The notes under the pieces: model-generated
What the model was told of the DNA's origin: nothing
What the model saw: only the letters and a program-made list of their open reading frames with translations
Database searches by the model: none
Made by a program: the position numbers and the translations under genes
NCBI GenBank assembly: GCA_019119365.1
Contig: DWXD01000044.1
Location: 1 to 64,000 of the forward strand
DNA: 64,000 bases
Direction of reading: 5' to 3'
Source of the DNA: Candidatus Gemmiger stercoripullorum
GTDB taxonomy: Bacteria; Bacillota; Clostridia; Oscillospirales; Ruminococcaceae
Part shown: positions 36,894 to 46,413 of the stretch, piece by piece
Numbering within the stretch: position 1 is the stretch's first letter
How the letters are laid out: each line of letters opens with the position of its first letter

Positions 36894-39512
36894 ATGGCCG
36901 GACAAACTGTATCGCCCATGATGCAGCAGTATTTTGAGATCAAGAAGCAGCACCCCAACGAGATTTTGTTCTACCGCGTGGGCGATTTCTATGAAATGTT
37001 CTACGACGACGCCCTCACCGCCTCGCGCGAGCTGGAGCTGACGCTGACCGGCAAGGCCTGCGGCGGGGAGGAGCGCGCCCCCATGTGCGGCGTGCCGTTC
37101 CACTCGTATGAAATTTACGTCGCCCGGCTCATCGCCAAGGGCTACAAGGTCGCCATCTGCGAGCAGATGGAGGACCCCGCGCTCGCCAAGGGGCTTGTCC
37201 GGCGGGACATCATCCGCGTCGTCACGCCCGGCACCGTCATCGAATCGAGCATGCTCGCCGAGGACAAGAACAACTACCTCTGTTCGATCTGCGCCAAACG
37301 CACGCGCAGCCGCTGGAAAGCGGGCGTCTGCTTTGCCGACATCTCGACCGGCGAAGCCTATGCGACCGAGCTGGACGCCGACAAGATGGGCGGCGCGCTG
37401 ATTGCCGAGCTGTGCCGCTTCGCCCCCAGCGAAATTCTGATCAACCCGGCCGTTCTCGACCTCAAGGACCTGACCAACTACATCAAGCAGCACACAAACG
37501 CCCTCGTCGAACTGCGGGAGGACGCCTGCTACAAGCCCGCCGTCATTGAGGAAGCCCTGCAGGCGCAGTTCGGCCCCGACTGGCGCGCGTCGGCCGGTTT
37601 TGCGGCCGACGGCTTTGCCGCCCCGGCGTTCGGCGCGCTGCTCGGCTATCTGAAAGAGACGCAGAAGCACGGCATCGAGCGCATCAAGGCCGTGCAGAAC
37701 TATGCCGACGCCCAGTACATGCGCCTGTCGCCGGTCACGCGCGCCAACCTTGAGCTGACCGAGACGATGCGCGGACGGGAAAAGCGCGGCACGCTGCTCT
37801 GGGTGCTGGACAAGACCGAGACCTCGATGGGCAAGCGCATGCTGCGCTCCTGGATCGAACAGCCGCTGGTCGACCCGGCGGCCATCAACGCCCGGCTCGG
37901 CGCTGTCGAAGCGCTGTACAACGCCAATGTCGGCCGTGCCGAGCTCAAGGACGCGCTCTCCCACGTCTTTGACATCGAGCGCCTGACCACCCGCATCCTG
38001 TACGGTTCCGCCACCCCGCGCGAGGTCAAGGCGCTGGGCGATACCTGCCTGCAGCTGCCCGCCGTCAAGGCGCAGGCCGCGGCGGCCGACGCCCCGCTGC
38101 TGACACAGCTGGCCGGCGCCATCGACCCGCTGGCCGACATCCTTGACAACATCACCCGCGCCCTGGTCGACGACCCGCCCGCCAACCTCAAGGACGGCGG
38201 CGCCATCCGCGCCGGATACAACGCCGAAGTCGACGAACTGCGCGACATCATGCACGGCGGCAAGGGCGTGCTTTCGCAGATGGAGGCCAAGCTGCGCGAG
38301 GAGACCGGCATCCCCAAGCTCAAGATCGGCTTCAACAAGGTTTTCGGCTACTATATCGAGGTCAGCCGCAGCTATGTCGGCAGCGTGCCGGACACCTTCA
38401 CGCGCAAGCAGACGCTGACGACCGGCGAGCGCTACATCACGCCCGAACTCAAGGAGCTTGAAAATAAAATTCTGGGCGCCAACGAACGGCTGCTCGTGCT
38501 GGAGCACCAGCTGTTTGCCGACCTGCTCAGCTCTATTGCCGCGCAGATCTTGCAGCTGCAGCGCACGGCCTCGGCCGTCGCCCAGCTGGATGTGCTCGCC
38601 GCCTTTGCCGAAGCCGCCGTGCAGAACAACTATACCAAGCCGACCGTCGACGACAGCGACGTGCTCGACATTGCCGAAGGCCGCCACCCGGTCATCGAGC
38701 AGATGCTCAAGGGCAGCCTGTTCGTGCCCAACGACACAACGCTTGACGAGGGCGAAAACCGCATGCTCATCATCACCGGCCCCAACATGGCCGGTAAATC
38801 GACCTACATGCGCCAGAACGCCCTCATTGCGCTGATGGCGCAGATCGGCAGCTTTGTGCCCGCGGCGCAGTGCCATGTCGGCGTTGTGGACGCGATCTTC
38901 ACCCGCGTCGGCGCTTCGGACGACCTCGCCGCCGGGCAGTCCACCTTCATGGTTGAGATGACCGAGGTGGCGGAAATTTTGCAAAACGCCACCCGCCGCA
39001 GCCTGGTCATCCTGGACGAGATCGGCCGCGGTACCTCGACGTTTGACGGCATGAGCATCGCCCGCGCCGTGGTAGAATACATCTGCGACAACATCGGCTG
39101 CAAAACGCTGTTTGCCACCCATTACCACGAGCTGACCGGCATGGACAAGGACGTGGCCGGGGTGAAAAACTACAACATTGCCGTCAAAAAGCGCGGCGAG
39201 GACATCACCTTCCTGCGCCGCATCGTCGCCGGCCCGGCGGACGACAGCTACGGCATCGAGGTCGCCAAGCTGGCCGGCCTGCCCGACGCGGTCATCAAGC
39301 GCGCCCACACCGTGCTGCGCGGCCTGGAAGCCCAGGCCCCCGGCCGCCGCACGGCGCTGCAGCTCGACTTTGACACGGTCGAAGCCTACCAGAACCCGGC
39401 CGTGCCCAGCGAGGTCGTGGACAAACTGCACGCCATCGACATCGAAACGCTGACCCCGCTTGAGGCGCTGAACTTCCTCTACGAACTCAAGCAGGCGCTG
39501 GACAAAAACTGA
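36894..39512 (+). CDS. mutS: DNA mismatch repair protein MutS
   Basis: Mismatch-recognition ATPase, 872 residues. The N-terminal mismatch-binding motif is FYEMFYDDA. The core and clamp domains follow, then the ATPase with Walker A GPNMAGKSTYMRQ (about residue 628), the DEIGRGTSTFDG Walker B/D-loop and the ATHYHELT motif. The protein ends after the helix-turn-helix dimerisation region with a short tail (LYELKQALDKN). The ATG at 36894 follows GGGAGCGTG. It precedes mutL with only a repeat element between them. Confidence 0.97.
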   Translation: MAGQTVSPMMQQYFEIKKQHPNEILFYRVGDFYEMFYDDALTASRELELTLTGKACGGEERAPMCGVPFHSYEIYVARLIAKGYKVAICEQMEDPALAKGLVRRDIIRVVTPGTVIESSMLAEDKNNYLCSICAKRTRSRWKAGVCFADISTGEAYATELDADKMGGALIAELCRFAPSEILINPAVLDLKDLTNYIKQHTNALVELREDACYKPAVIEEALQAQFGPDWRASAGFAADGFAAPAFGALLGYLKETQKHGIERIKAVQNYADAQYMRLSPVTRANLELTETMRGREKRGTLLWVLDKTETSMGKRMLRSWIEQPLVDPAAINARLGAVEALYNANVGRAELKDALSHVFDIERLTTRILYGSATPREVKALGDTCLQLPAVKAQAAAADAPLLTQLAGAIDPLADILDNITRALVDDPPANLKDGGAIRAGYNAEVDELRDIMHGGKGVLSQMEAKLREETGIPKLKIGFNKVFGYYIEVSRSYVGSVPDTFTRKQTLTTGERYITPELKELENKILGANERLLVLEHQLFADLLSSIAAQILQLQRTASAVAQLDVLAAFAEAAVQNNYTKPTVDDSDVLDIAEGRHPVIEQMLKGSLFVPNDTTLDEGENRMLIITGPNMAGKSTYMRQNALIALMAQIGSFVPAAQCHVGVVDAIFTRVGASDDLAAGQSTFMVEMTEVAEILQNATRRSLVILDEIGRGTSTFDGMSIARAVVEYICDNIGCKTLFATHYHELTGMDKDVAGVKNYNIAVKKRGEDITFLRRIVAGPADDSYGIEVAKLAGLPDAVIKRAHTVLRGLEAQAPGRRTALQLDFDTVEAYQNPAVPSEVVDKLHAIDIETLTPLEALNFLYELKQALDKN

Positions 39513-39513
39513 G

Positions 39514-39648
39514 AAAAATTAGAAATTAGGAATGAGGAATGAGGAATTTCCTCGCGGGAAGCTCTGCGGCATCCCGCTTGCGGAACTTTCGGGGGAATAT
39601 CTGAAATAACGGCGTTGCCTGCCTTCCCAATTCCTAATTCCTCATTAC
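39514..39648 (-). repeat. MITE-like element, copy 2 (inverted)
   Basis: About 135 bp filling the mutS-mutL gap, starting 1-2 bp after the mutS stop. Read on the minus strand it aligns with copy 1: GGAATTAGGAATTGGG at one end, a core with CAAGCGGGATGCCGCAGAG, and CCTCATTCCTAATTTCTAA at the other end. The 37-nt end is identical between copies. It lies just before the mutL ribosome binding site (AAGGTG). Confidence 0.82.
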
Positions 39649-39666
39649 ACAAACCAAGGTGACCCT

Positions 39667-41736
39667 ATGCCCAAGATCCACGTTTTAGACAAGCACACCG
39701 CCGAGCTCATCGCCGCGGGCGAAGTTGTCGAGCGGCCTGCCTCGGTGGCGAAAGAACTGCTCGAAAACGCCATCGACGCCGGGGCGACGCAGATCACGCT
39801 CTCGATCCGCCGCGGCGGCATCGAGCAGCTGCAGATCTCCGACAACGGCTCCGGCATCGAATCGGACTCCATCGAAAACGCCTTCATCCGCCATGCCACC
39901 AGCAAGATCGCGGCCGCCGAGGACCTGGCCCACATCCACACGCTGGGCTTCCGCGGCGAGGCGCTGGCCTCCATCGCCAGCGTGGCGCGCGTCGAACTGC
40001 TGACCAAGAGCGACGCCGATGAATTCGCGCTGTGCTACCGCATCGCGGGCGGCGTGCCGCAGGGGCTGGAGCCGGGCGCGCGCGGGCGCGGCACGACCAT
40101 CACGGTCAGCGATTTGTTCTACAACACCCCCGCCCGCATGAAGTTTTTGAAAAAGGACGTCAGCGAAGGCAACTTTGTCGCCGACGCTGTCGCCCATGCG
40201 GCGCTGTCCCACCCGGAAATCTCCTTCCGCTTTGTGCGCGAAGGCAAGCAGCAGTTCGTCACCCCCGGAGACGGCAGCCTGCGCAGCGCCGCGTACGCCG
40301 TGCTTGGGCGCGAGTTTGCCCGCGACCTGCTCGACGCGGCGGGGGAGAGCGGCCCGTACAAAGTCACCGGCCTCATCACGCCGCCGCGCGCCTGCCGCGG
40401 TTCGCGCAGCGCGCAGCATTTCTACGTCAACGGCCGCTATGTCAAAAACCGCACGATGATGGCCGGGCTGGAAAACGCCTACAAAGGCACCGTCATGCAG
40501 GGCAAGTTCCCCGGCGCGGTGCTCATGCTTTCAATGCCGGCCGAACTCGTCGACGTCAACGTACACCCGGCCAAAACCGAGATCCGCTTTGCGCGCGAGA
40601 GCGATGTGTTCGACGCAGTCTACCGCACCGTGCGCGCGGCGCTCGCCACGCCGGGCAGCGGCGAGCGCCGCTTTTCCCTCGGCCAGACCGTGCCGGAACC
40701 GCCGGAGCCCCAGGCCCCGCAGCCGTCCGCGGCCCCGGCTGCGCCCCGCGCCGCCGCGCCCGCGCCGCAAAAGCATTTTTCGACGCTGTCGGCCGCCGAA
40801 TTCCGCGCGCTGCGCGGCCTGACCGACCCCGTGCCCACCAAAGCGGTGCCGGGGCTCAACACGGCGGCTATCCCCGATGTGATCCACCTGGAATCCGCCC
40901 CCGCCACCGCCCCGGAAACTGTGCTGGATATCCAACCGGACCCGGCCGAGGCGCCCGCCGCGCAGCACCCGGCCGCGGCGGCTGCCGGTCTGGCAGCCCT
41001 GCCCGACGCGCAGGGCCGCACACTGGCCGGCGTGCTGCCCGATGTGCTGAACGACCTGCCCCCGGTCCCAACGCCGGAGCCCGGGCCGCAGGACGCCGAA
41101 CCGCCGCACGGCCTGCGCGCGCTGCCGGACCCAGAGCAGCAGACCTTCGCCCCCGCCCCGGCCAGCGTGCCGCTGCGCCTTGTCGGCGAAGTGTTCAAAA
41201 CCTACATCATCACCGAGCGCGAAGGCGAGCTCTGTTTGATCGACAAGCACGCCGCGCACGAGCGCATCCTGTTTGAGCAGCTGTCCGAACAGTACGGCGA
41301 CGTGCCCGCGCAGCTGCTGCTTGTGCCGGTGCAGGTCAACCTGAGCGCCGAGGAAAAGCAGGCCGTGATGGACAACCTCGAACTTCTGCGCGACGCGGGC
41401 ATCGAAGCCGAAGACTACGGCGGCCCCACCGTCGTCGTGCGCGCGGTCCCGGCCGACGTGCCGGTCGACGATGTGTCCGATATGCTGCTCGAGCTGGCCG
41501 ACCGCCTCAAAAACGGCGGCCATGACGCGCTGCGCGAAAAGACCGAGTGGGTGCTGCACTCCATCGCCTGCCGCGCCGCCGTCAAGGCGGGCGACCGCAC
41601 CGGCGCACAGGAGATGGTCGCCCTGGCGCAGAAAATTTTGGACGGCAGCGTGCCGCCGTTCTGCCCCCACGGCCGCCCCTGCGTGCTCAAGATCACCCGG
41701 AAGGAGCTGGAAAAACAGTTTGGCCGCCTTGTGTGA
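39667..41736 (+). CDS. mutL: DNA mismatch repair protein MutL with endonuclease domain
   Basis: Couples MutS to strand removal, 689 residues. The GHKL ATPase domain has ELLENAIDAGA, DNGSGIESDSI and the GFRGEALASIASVA motif. A long Pro/Ala-rich linker (about 340-495) joins the C-terminal domain. That domain carries the nicking-endonuclease signature DKHAAHERILFEQ (family motif DQHAX2EX4E) and CPHGRP. It therefore belongs to the methyl-independent MutL class. Its stop overlaps the start of miaA. Confidence 0.96.
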   Translation: MPKIHVLDKHTAELIAAGEVVERPASVAKELLENAIDAGATQITLSIRRGGIEQLQISDNGSGIESDSIENAFIRHATSKIAAAEDLAHIHTLGFRGEALASIASVARVELLTKSDADEFALCYRIAGGVPQGLEPGARGRGTTITVSDLFYNTPARMKFLKKDVSEGNFVADAVAHAALSHPEISFRFVREGKQQFVTPGDGSLRSAAYAVLGREFARDLLDAAGESGPYKVTGLITPPRACRGSRSAQHFYVNGRYVKNRTMMAGLENAYKGTVMQGKFPGAVLMLSMPAELVDVNVHPAKTEIRFARESDVFDAVYRTVRAALATPGSGERRFSLGQTVPEPPEPQAPQPSAAPAAPRAAAPAPQKHFSTLSAAEFRALRGLTDPVPTKAVPGLNTAAIPDVIHLESAPATAPETVLDIQPDPAEAPAAQHPAAAAAGLAALPDAQGRTLAGVLPDVLNDLPPVPTPEPGPQDAEPPHGLRALPDPEQQTFAPAPASVPLRLVGEVFKTYIITEREGELCLIDKHAAHERILFEQLSEQYGDVPAQLLLVPVQVNLSAEEKQAVMDNLELLRDAGIEAEDYGGPTVVVRAVPADVPVDDVSDMLLELADRLKNGGHDALREKTEWVLHSIACRAAVKAGDRTGAQEMVALAQKILDGSVPPFCPHGRPCVLKITRKELEKQFGRLV

Positions 41737-42685
41737 CAAACCCGTGGTCGTCGCCGTCGGCGGCCCCACGGCCACCGGCAAGACCGCGCTGGCCGTGCAC
41801 CTGGCCCGGGCGTTTGGCGGCGAGGTCATCAGCGCCGATTCGATGCAGGTCTACCGCGGGCTGGACATCGGCACCGCCAAGGCCACGGCAGAAGAGCGCC
41901 GGGGCGTGCCGCACCATCTGCTGGACATCCTCGACCCGGCCGAGCCTTTCAGCGTCGCCGATTTTGTCCCGGCGGCCGGCGCCTGCATCCGCCGCCTGAC
42001 CGCGGCGTGCAGGCTGCCCATCGTGGCCGGGGGCACGGGGCTTTACCTGACCAGTTTGCTCACCGGCCTCTCGTTTTCGCCCGAAAAGGCCGACCCCGCC
42101 CTGCGCGCGGCGCTCGAGCGCCGCGCTGAAACAGAGGGCCTCGGCGCGCTCTATGCCGAGCTCGAACGCATCGACCCGGCGTATGCCGCCGCGGTGCACC
42201 CCAACAACCGCCCGCGCATCCTGCGCGCGCTGGAGCTCTACGCCGCCACCGGCCGCCGCATGAGCGAGCAGCGCGCCGCCGCCCGCCCGGCCGAAGCGCC
42301 CTACCGCGCGCTGTGCCTGTGCCTGACCTTCCGCGACCGCGAAATGCTCTACCGCCGCATCGACGCGCGCGTCGACAGCATGGTGGCGCAGGGTCTTGTG
42401 CGGGAAGCGCGCTATGTGTACGAAAACCGCGGCCGCTTCGCCACCGCCGCGCAGGCCATCGGCTATAAAGAGCTGTTCCCGTATCTGGCGGGGCAGAGCG
42501 AACTGGAACCCTGCGTGGCCGCGCTCAAGCAGGCGTCCCGCCGCTATGCCAAACGGCAGCTGACCTGGTTCCGCCACCAGGGCGACGTCACCTGGCTCGC
42601 CCTCGACGAGCCGGGCGCGCCGCCCCCCGCCGCCCGCGCCGAAGCGCTTGTGCGGGCGTTTCTTGAAAAGAACGCCGCTTGCTGA
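41720..42685 (+). CDS. miaA: tRNA dimethylallyltransferase MiaA
   Basis: Transfers the dimethylallyl group to A37 of tRNAs reading U-starting codons, the step before MiaB. The P-loop GGPTATGKTALAVHLA, SADSMQVYRGLDIGTAKA, and AGGTGLYLTSLL motifs are clear. The track's start at 41471 is an overlong frame inside mutL. A TTG at 41720, 13 nt after AAGGAG, gives MAALCDKPVVVAVGG and a 321-residue protein of normal length. It overlaps mutL by 17 bp, which implies coupling. Confidence 0.94.
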   Translation: MAALCDKPVVVAVGGPTATGKTALAVHLARAFGGEVISADSMQVYRGLDIGTAKATAEERRGVPHHLLDILDPAEPFSVADFVPAAGACIRRLTAACRLPIVAGGTGLYLTSLLTGLSFSPEKADPALRAALERRAETEGLGALYAELERIDPAYAAAVHPNNRPRILRALELYAATGRRMSEQRAAARPAEAPYRALCLCLTFRDREMLYRRIDARVDSMVAQGLVREARYVYENRGRFATAAQAIGYKELFPYLAGQSELEPCVAALKQASRRYAKRQLTWFRHQGDVTWLALDEPGAPPPAARAEALVRAFLEKNAAC

Positions 42686-42746
42686 ACCATAACGCCGCGG
42701 GCATATCCCTGCCTGAACACTCAAAAAAGAAAGGAGGTGCCGGGCC

Positions 42747-43979
42747 GTGCAGGACCGTGAAACCCGCCGCCGCGCCGCCAAGCGCGCGGCCATCGCGCTC
42801 AGCGTGCTGCTGCTCATTCTGGCCGCTGTGTACATCATCGTGCAGCTGTACGCCATCCTCGGGCGCACCTACCGCACCGAGACCGCCATCGCCTACACGA
42901 TGGAGGACACGCTCGAGCTGCCCGGCATCGCCATGTTCGATTCGGCCGGTGTGCCCGGCAGCGGCAACCTCGGCTATCTTGTCGAAGACGGCGAGCGCGT
43001 GACCGAGGGCACCGTGCTGGCCGAAGTCTATACCGACCCCGCCCAGGGCGCCCGGCGCGAAGAACTCGACCGCCTTGACCGCCAGATCGACCTTTTGACC
43101 AAGTCGGAAAATTCGGTCGGCAGCGACTTGACGCTGCTGACCACCCAGACCCAGAACGCCCTCTACGACCTGCTCGACCAGCTGGACACGGCGGCCTACA
43201 CCGGCATGCGCGACGCCATCGACGAATTCCTGCTCGCGCAGAACCGCCTGCAGGTCTCGACCGGCCAGAGCGGCGGTTTTGATGCGACCATCGCCGCCCT
43301 GCAGGCGGAGCGCGACGCCGCGGCCGCCGCCCTGCAGGGCCTTGCCGAGATCACGGCGGACCGCAACGGCTATTTCATCTCGACCGCCGCCGCCCGGCCG
43401 CTCGCCCTCAGCGAGGAGGAGCTCAAAAACGATACTCCCGCCGCGCTCAGCGCCCGCCTGCAGCAGCCGCTTGAAACGACCGGGGCTGACTGGGCCGGGC
43501 GCATCGTCACCGGTTTTTCCTGGCGCTTTTACGGCGTCTGCACCCTGGCGCAGGCCGACCGCTTCGACGGCGTGACCCGCGTGCAGATCCGCGTGCCCGG
43601 CAAGCAGGACGAAGCGCTGGACGCCACGGTGGTTGAAGTTTTGCCGGACGAAGAGAGCGGGCTGGCCAAGGTCACGCTGGAATGCAACACGATCAACGCC
43701 AATGTGCTGCACTTTGCGCAGGAGGAGGCCGAGATCGTGCTGGCCACCTACAAGGGCATCCGCGTCAACAAGGAGGCGCTGCACATCGTCGACGGCGAGC
43801 GCGGCGTCTATGTCAAGTACGGCAGCCTGCAGCGCTTCCGCCGCATCGAGATCGAGTTCGAGGACGAAAGCTACCTGCTGCTGCCCGCCGACGGCGCTGT
43901 CGGCGAAGCGAGCGAGGTGCGCCTGTACGACGAGATCATCGTCGAAGGTCCCAACCTGCAGGACGGCGGGCTGGTTTGA
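42747..43979 (+). CDS. HlyD-like membrane-anchored protein
   Basis: 410 residues: a basic N-terminus, one membrane helix (about 16-36), then an outer region. It contains a half-motif GYLVEDGERVTEGTVLAEVYTD like biotinyl-lipoyl segments of HlyD-type adaptors, a helical stretch (about 90-205, RREELDRLDRQIDLLTKSEN) and a C-terminal beta-barrel-like portion (about 290-400). Such adaptors normally pair with exporters, but no transporter gene is adjacent. The GTG start follows AAAGGAGGTG. Its place just upstream of sepF hints at an envelope role; the actual function is unknown. Confidence 0.75.
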   Translation: MQDRETRRRAAKRAAIALSVLLLILAAVYIIVQLYAILGRTYRTETAIAYTMEDTLELPGIAMFDSAGVPGSGNLGYLVEDGERVTEGTVLAEVYTDPAQGARREELDRLDRQIDLLTKSENSVGSDLTLLTTQTQNALYDLLDQLDTAAYTGMRDAIDEFLLAQNRLQVSTGQSGGFDATIAALQAERDAAAAALQGLAEITADRNGYFISTAAARPLALSEEELKNDTPAALSARLQQPLETTGADWAGRIVTGFSWRFYGVCTLAQADRFDGVTRVQIRVPGKQDEALDATVVEVLPDEESGLAKVTLECNTINANVLHFAQEEAEIVLATYKGIRVNKEALHIVDGERGVYVKYGSLQRFRRIEIEFEDESYLLLPADGAVGEASEVRLYDEIIVEGPNLQDGGLV

Positions 43980-44019
43980 CGGCCGGCGCGTGCGTGCGCG
44001 AACTTTTGGCGTTTTCATA

Positions 44020-44048
44020 TTGACAAGACGCGCAAAAAAGGCGATAAT
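44020..44048 (+). promoter_or_regulatory. Promoter of the sepF-divIVA cluster
   Basis: TTGACA, 17 nt, GATAAT (44043-44048), about 75 nt before the sepF ATG. Confidence 0.78.
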
Positions 44049-44123
44049 GATTTATGTGTATCGCTGGGAGTATTGTCCGTTCCCGGCATACGGTTTGAAA
44101 CATATGCAGAGGAGAATTTGACC

Positions 44124-44582
44124 ATGTCCATGTTTGATGGCTTGAAAAATGTCCTGGGCATCAATCAGGACCCCGATGGGGACGCCTATATTGACGACGC
44201 CGAAGACGAGATCTTTGCGGGCGGCCAGGGGGGCGCGCCCGCGCAGGAGTATGCCCAGCCCGAACCGCCGCAGCAGCGCAACAAGGTGGTCAACATCAAC
44301 GCCACCACCCAGCTGCAGGTCGTGCTGGTCAAGCCGGAACGCTTTGACGACGCTTCCGCCATTGCGGACCAGCTCAACGCCAAGCGCACCGTCGTGCTCA
44401 ACCTGGAGTCCACCAACAAAGAGGTCTCCCGCCGCCTGATCGACTTTTTGTCCGGCGTGGCCTATGCCAACAACGGCCAGATCAAGCGCGTCGCCACCAG
44501 CACCTTCATCATCACGCCCTACAACGTCGATATCATGGGCGATCTGATCGACGAACTCGAAAACAATGGCGTCTTCTTCTGA
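44124..44582 (+). CDS. sepF: Cell division protein SepF
   Basis: Membrane-associated partner of FtsZ in Gram-positive bacteria. The 152-residue protein starts with the amphipathic membrane-binding helix (MSMFDGLKNVLGI). An acidic/Gln-Pro linker follows, then the SepF core (VVLVKPERFDDASAIADQLN, RRLIDFLSGVAYANNG, and TFIITPYNVDI). AGAGGAG stands upstream of the ATG at 44124, and the track's longer version is not supported. It overlaps ylmH by 17 bp. Confidence 0.95.
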   Translation: MSMFDGLKNVLGINQDPDGDAYIDDAEDEIFAGGQGGAPAQEYAQPEPPQQRNKVVNINATTQLQVVLVKPERFDDASAIADQLNAKRTVVLNLESTNKEVSRRLIDFLSGVAYANNGQIKRVATSTFIITPYNVDIMGDLIDELENNGVFF

Positions 44583-45369
44583 TGCCGCCAGGGGGCAGCG
44601 CGGTTTCATCCCGCCGCAGAACGACAGCGAGCGCTTCCTTATGCGCCGTGTCGAGGAGCTCTGCCGCACGGCGGAAAACCGCGGCATTGCGCGCAGCACC
44701 GGCTTTTTGTCTGACCGCGAGCAGGCGCTGGCCGCCGCGGCCATGAACCGCGCGCAGTGCGGCTGCGGGCGGTTCTGGGGCGGGTGGCCGGGTGCGGAGC
44801 GCAGGGTGCTCTGCCTGGAGCCGCCCGGCGCCTGGGCGCCCGAGCCGGTCGCCGCGCTGCGCATCGCCGCCAAAGGCGAGCTGCTGCCGGGCCACCGCGA
44901 CCTTCTGGGCGCGATGCTCGGCCTTGGCATCGAGCGGGTCTGCGTTGGCGATATCCTGCCAGACGCGCAGGACCCGGCCGTCTTTTACGCCTTTGTGCTG
45001 GAAGAAAAGGCCGATTTCCTCGCCGCCGAACTCACGCAGGCCGGGCGCGCCGCCGTGTGCGCAGCGCGCTGCGCCGCCGTGCCGGAGCATGTGCTCGCCG
45101 CGCCGCAGCGCGCGCTGCGGGAAGCGACGGTGCCCAGCCTGCGCGCAGACGCCGTGCTGGGCGCCATGATGAACACCTCCCGCGCGCTGGCCGCCCAGGC
45201 CATCGCCGCCGGAAAGGTTGAAGTCAACCACCTGCCGCTGCGCACGGCGCACGAGCCTGTCTATGAAGGCGACCTTTTCACCGTGCGCGGGCAGGGCCGC
45301 TGGCGGCTGCAGGCCGTCGGCGGCAAAAGCCGCAAGGACCGTATATTTATCACATTTTTTCGGTATTGA
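44566..45369 (+). CDS. ylmH: YlmH-type S4-domain RNA-binding protein
   Basis: 267 residues with an N-terminal YlmH-family region (RFLMRRVEELCRTAENRGI) and a C-terminal S4 domain (about 190-255, MMNTSRALAAQAIAAGKVEVNHL). YlmH homologues lie between sepF and divIVA in many Firmicutes, exactly as here. They have been linked to rescue of stalled ribosomes with a P-tRNA. The start overlaps sepF. Confidence 0.92.
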   Translation: MASSSDAARGQRGFIPPQNDSERFLMRRVEELCRTAENRGIARSTGFLSDREQALAAAAMNRAQCGCGRFWGGWPGAERRVLCLEPPGAWAPEPVAALRIAAKGELLPGHRDLLGAMLGLGIERVCVGDILPDAQDPAVFYAFVLEEKADFLAAELTQAGRAAVCAARCAAVPEHVLAAPQRALREATVPSLRADAVLGAMMNTSRALAAQAIAAGKVEVNHLPLRTAHEPVYEGDLFTVRGQGRWRLQAVGGKSRKDRIFITFFRY

Positions 45370-45413
45370 CCGCCCAAACCCCGGCCATTGGCCCTGAACA
45401 GGAGGAATGACGG

Positions 45414-46298
45414 ATGATCGCATCAGAGGACGTGCGCCGCGTGACGTTTGAACGCGCCATGCGCGGCTACCGCTGCGAGGATGTGGACGACTATCTCAAG
45501 CAGGTCGCCGACAGCATGGACGCCCTGGCCGCCGAGAACGAGGACCTGCAGAAAAAGCTCGTCGTTCTGGCCCAGCGCATCGACCAGTACCGCGCGGAGG
45601 AAGATACCCTGCGCACCACCATGATCAACGCCCAGCGCCTGGGCGAAAACGTCATCAAGGAAGCCAAGCAGAAGGCGGCCGAGACCATCCGCGCCGCCAC
45701 GATCAAGGCCGAGGACCGCGAGCAGCACGCCCGCGATGAAGTCGAGCTGGCCAAGCAGGAGCTCATCACGCTCAAAAAGGAGGCCACCAGCTTCAAAAAG
45801 ACGCTGATGGGCATGTACCGCGAGCATATCGAGGTGCTCAGCAAGATCCCCGAATATTCCGAACACATCGAAGAGCCCGAGCCGGAGCCCGCCGCCGCGG
45901 AACCCGCGCCGTATACCGAGCCCGCGCCGGAACCCGTGTTTGCGGAACCGGACCAGGAGCCGGAGGCCGAGGCCCCTGCCGCCGCGCCGGAACCCGAATA
46001 CGCCGAGCCGGAGTATTACGAGGAACAGCCCGCCGAGGGCGGCCAGCGCATCAGCACGGTGGAATTTGCCATCGCCCCCAAGGCCGATACCCCGGAGGAG
46101 GAACCCGCCCCCGCGCAGGAGGACCTGCCCGACGCTTCGGCGCTGTTTGAGCAGCCCGCCGCCGCGCCCAAGAAATCCCCCCGCAGCCGCGGCGGTACAG
46201 CCGCCAAAAAGACCGGGACCCGCAAGAAGGCCCAGCCCCAGCAGGAGAACCTGCCCGCCGCCTTCGATTCGTTCCAGGGCGTCGATTATAACGACTGA
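45414..46298 (+). CDS. divIVA: Cell division/polarity protein DivIVA
   Basis: Curvature-sensing coiled-coil protein that marks poles and septa. The N-terminal lipid-binding region is VTFERAMRGYRCEDVDDYLKQV. A long coiled coil (about 30-145) follows with heptad-rich helices. The C-terminal half (about 150-294) is a Pro/Glu/Ala-rich tail ending with a basic patch, longer than the 164-residue Bacillus protein but common in clostridia. AGGAGG precedes the ATG. Confidence 0.95.
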   Translation: MIASEDVRRVTFERAMRGYRCEDVDDYLKQVADSMDALAAENEDLQKKLVVLAQRIDQYRAEEDTLRTTMINAQRLGENVIKEAKQKAAETIRAATIKAEDREQHARDEVELAKQELITLKKEATSFKKTLMGMYREHIEVLSKIPEYSEHIEEPEPEPAAAEPAPYTEPAPEPVFAEPDQEPEAEAPAAAPEPEYAEPEYYEEQPAEGGQRISTVEFAIAPKADTPEEEPAPAQEDLPDASALFEQPAAAPKKSPRSRGGTAAKKTGTRKKAQPQQENLPAAFDSFQGVDYND

Positions 46299-46312
46299 GC
46301 GCTGAAAAGCGA

Positions 46313-46353
46313 AAAAGCCGGGGCGGCGGCGCGCCGCCCGAGCTTTTGTTTTG
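46313..46353 (+). terminator. Probable terminator between divIVA and ileS
   Basis: AAAAGCCGGGGCGGCG...CGCCGCCCGAGCTTTT forms a bulged hairpin followed by TTTTGTTTT. A second small hairpin CTCCGC-N6-GCGGAG-TTTT lies at 46362-46383. No T-box motif was found before ileS. Confidence 0.6.
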
Positions 46354-46413
46354 GCTTGCGCCTCCGCCGCAAAGCGGAGTTTTAACATAGACATAGAGGG
46401 AGTGTGCACGACT

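Noticed and set aside
46299-46413. T-box leader before ileS
   Set aside because: Only about 115 nt with two hairpins; no T-box sequence or specifier stem could be seen.
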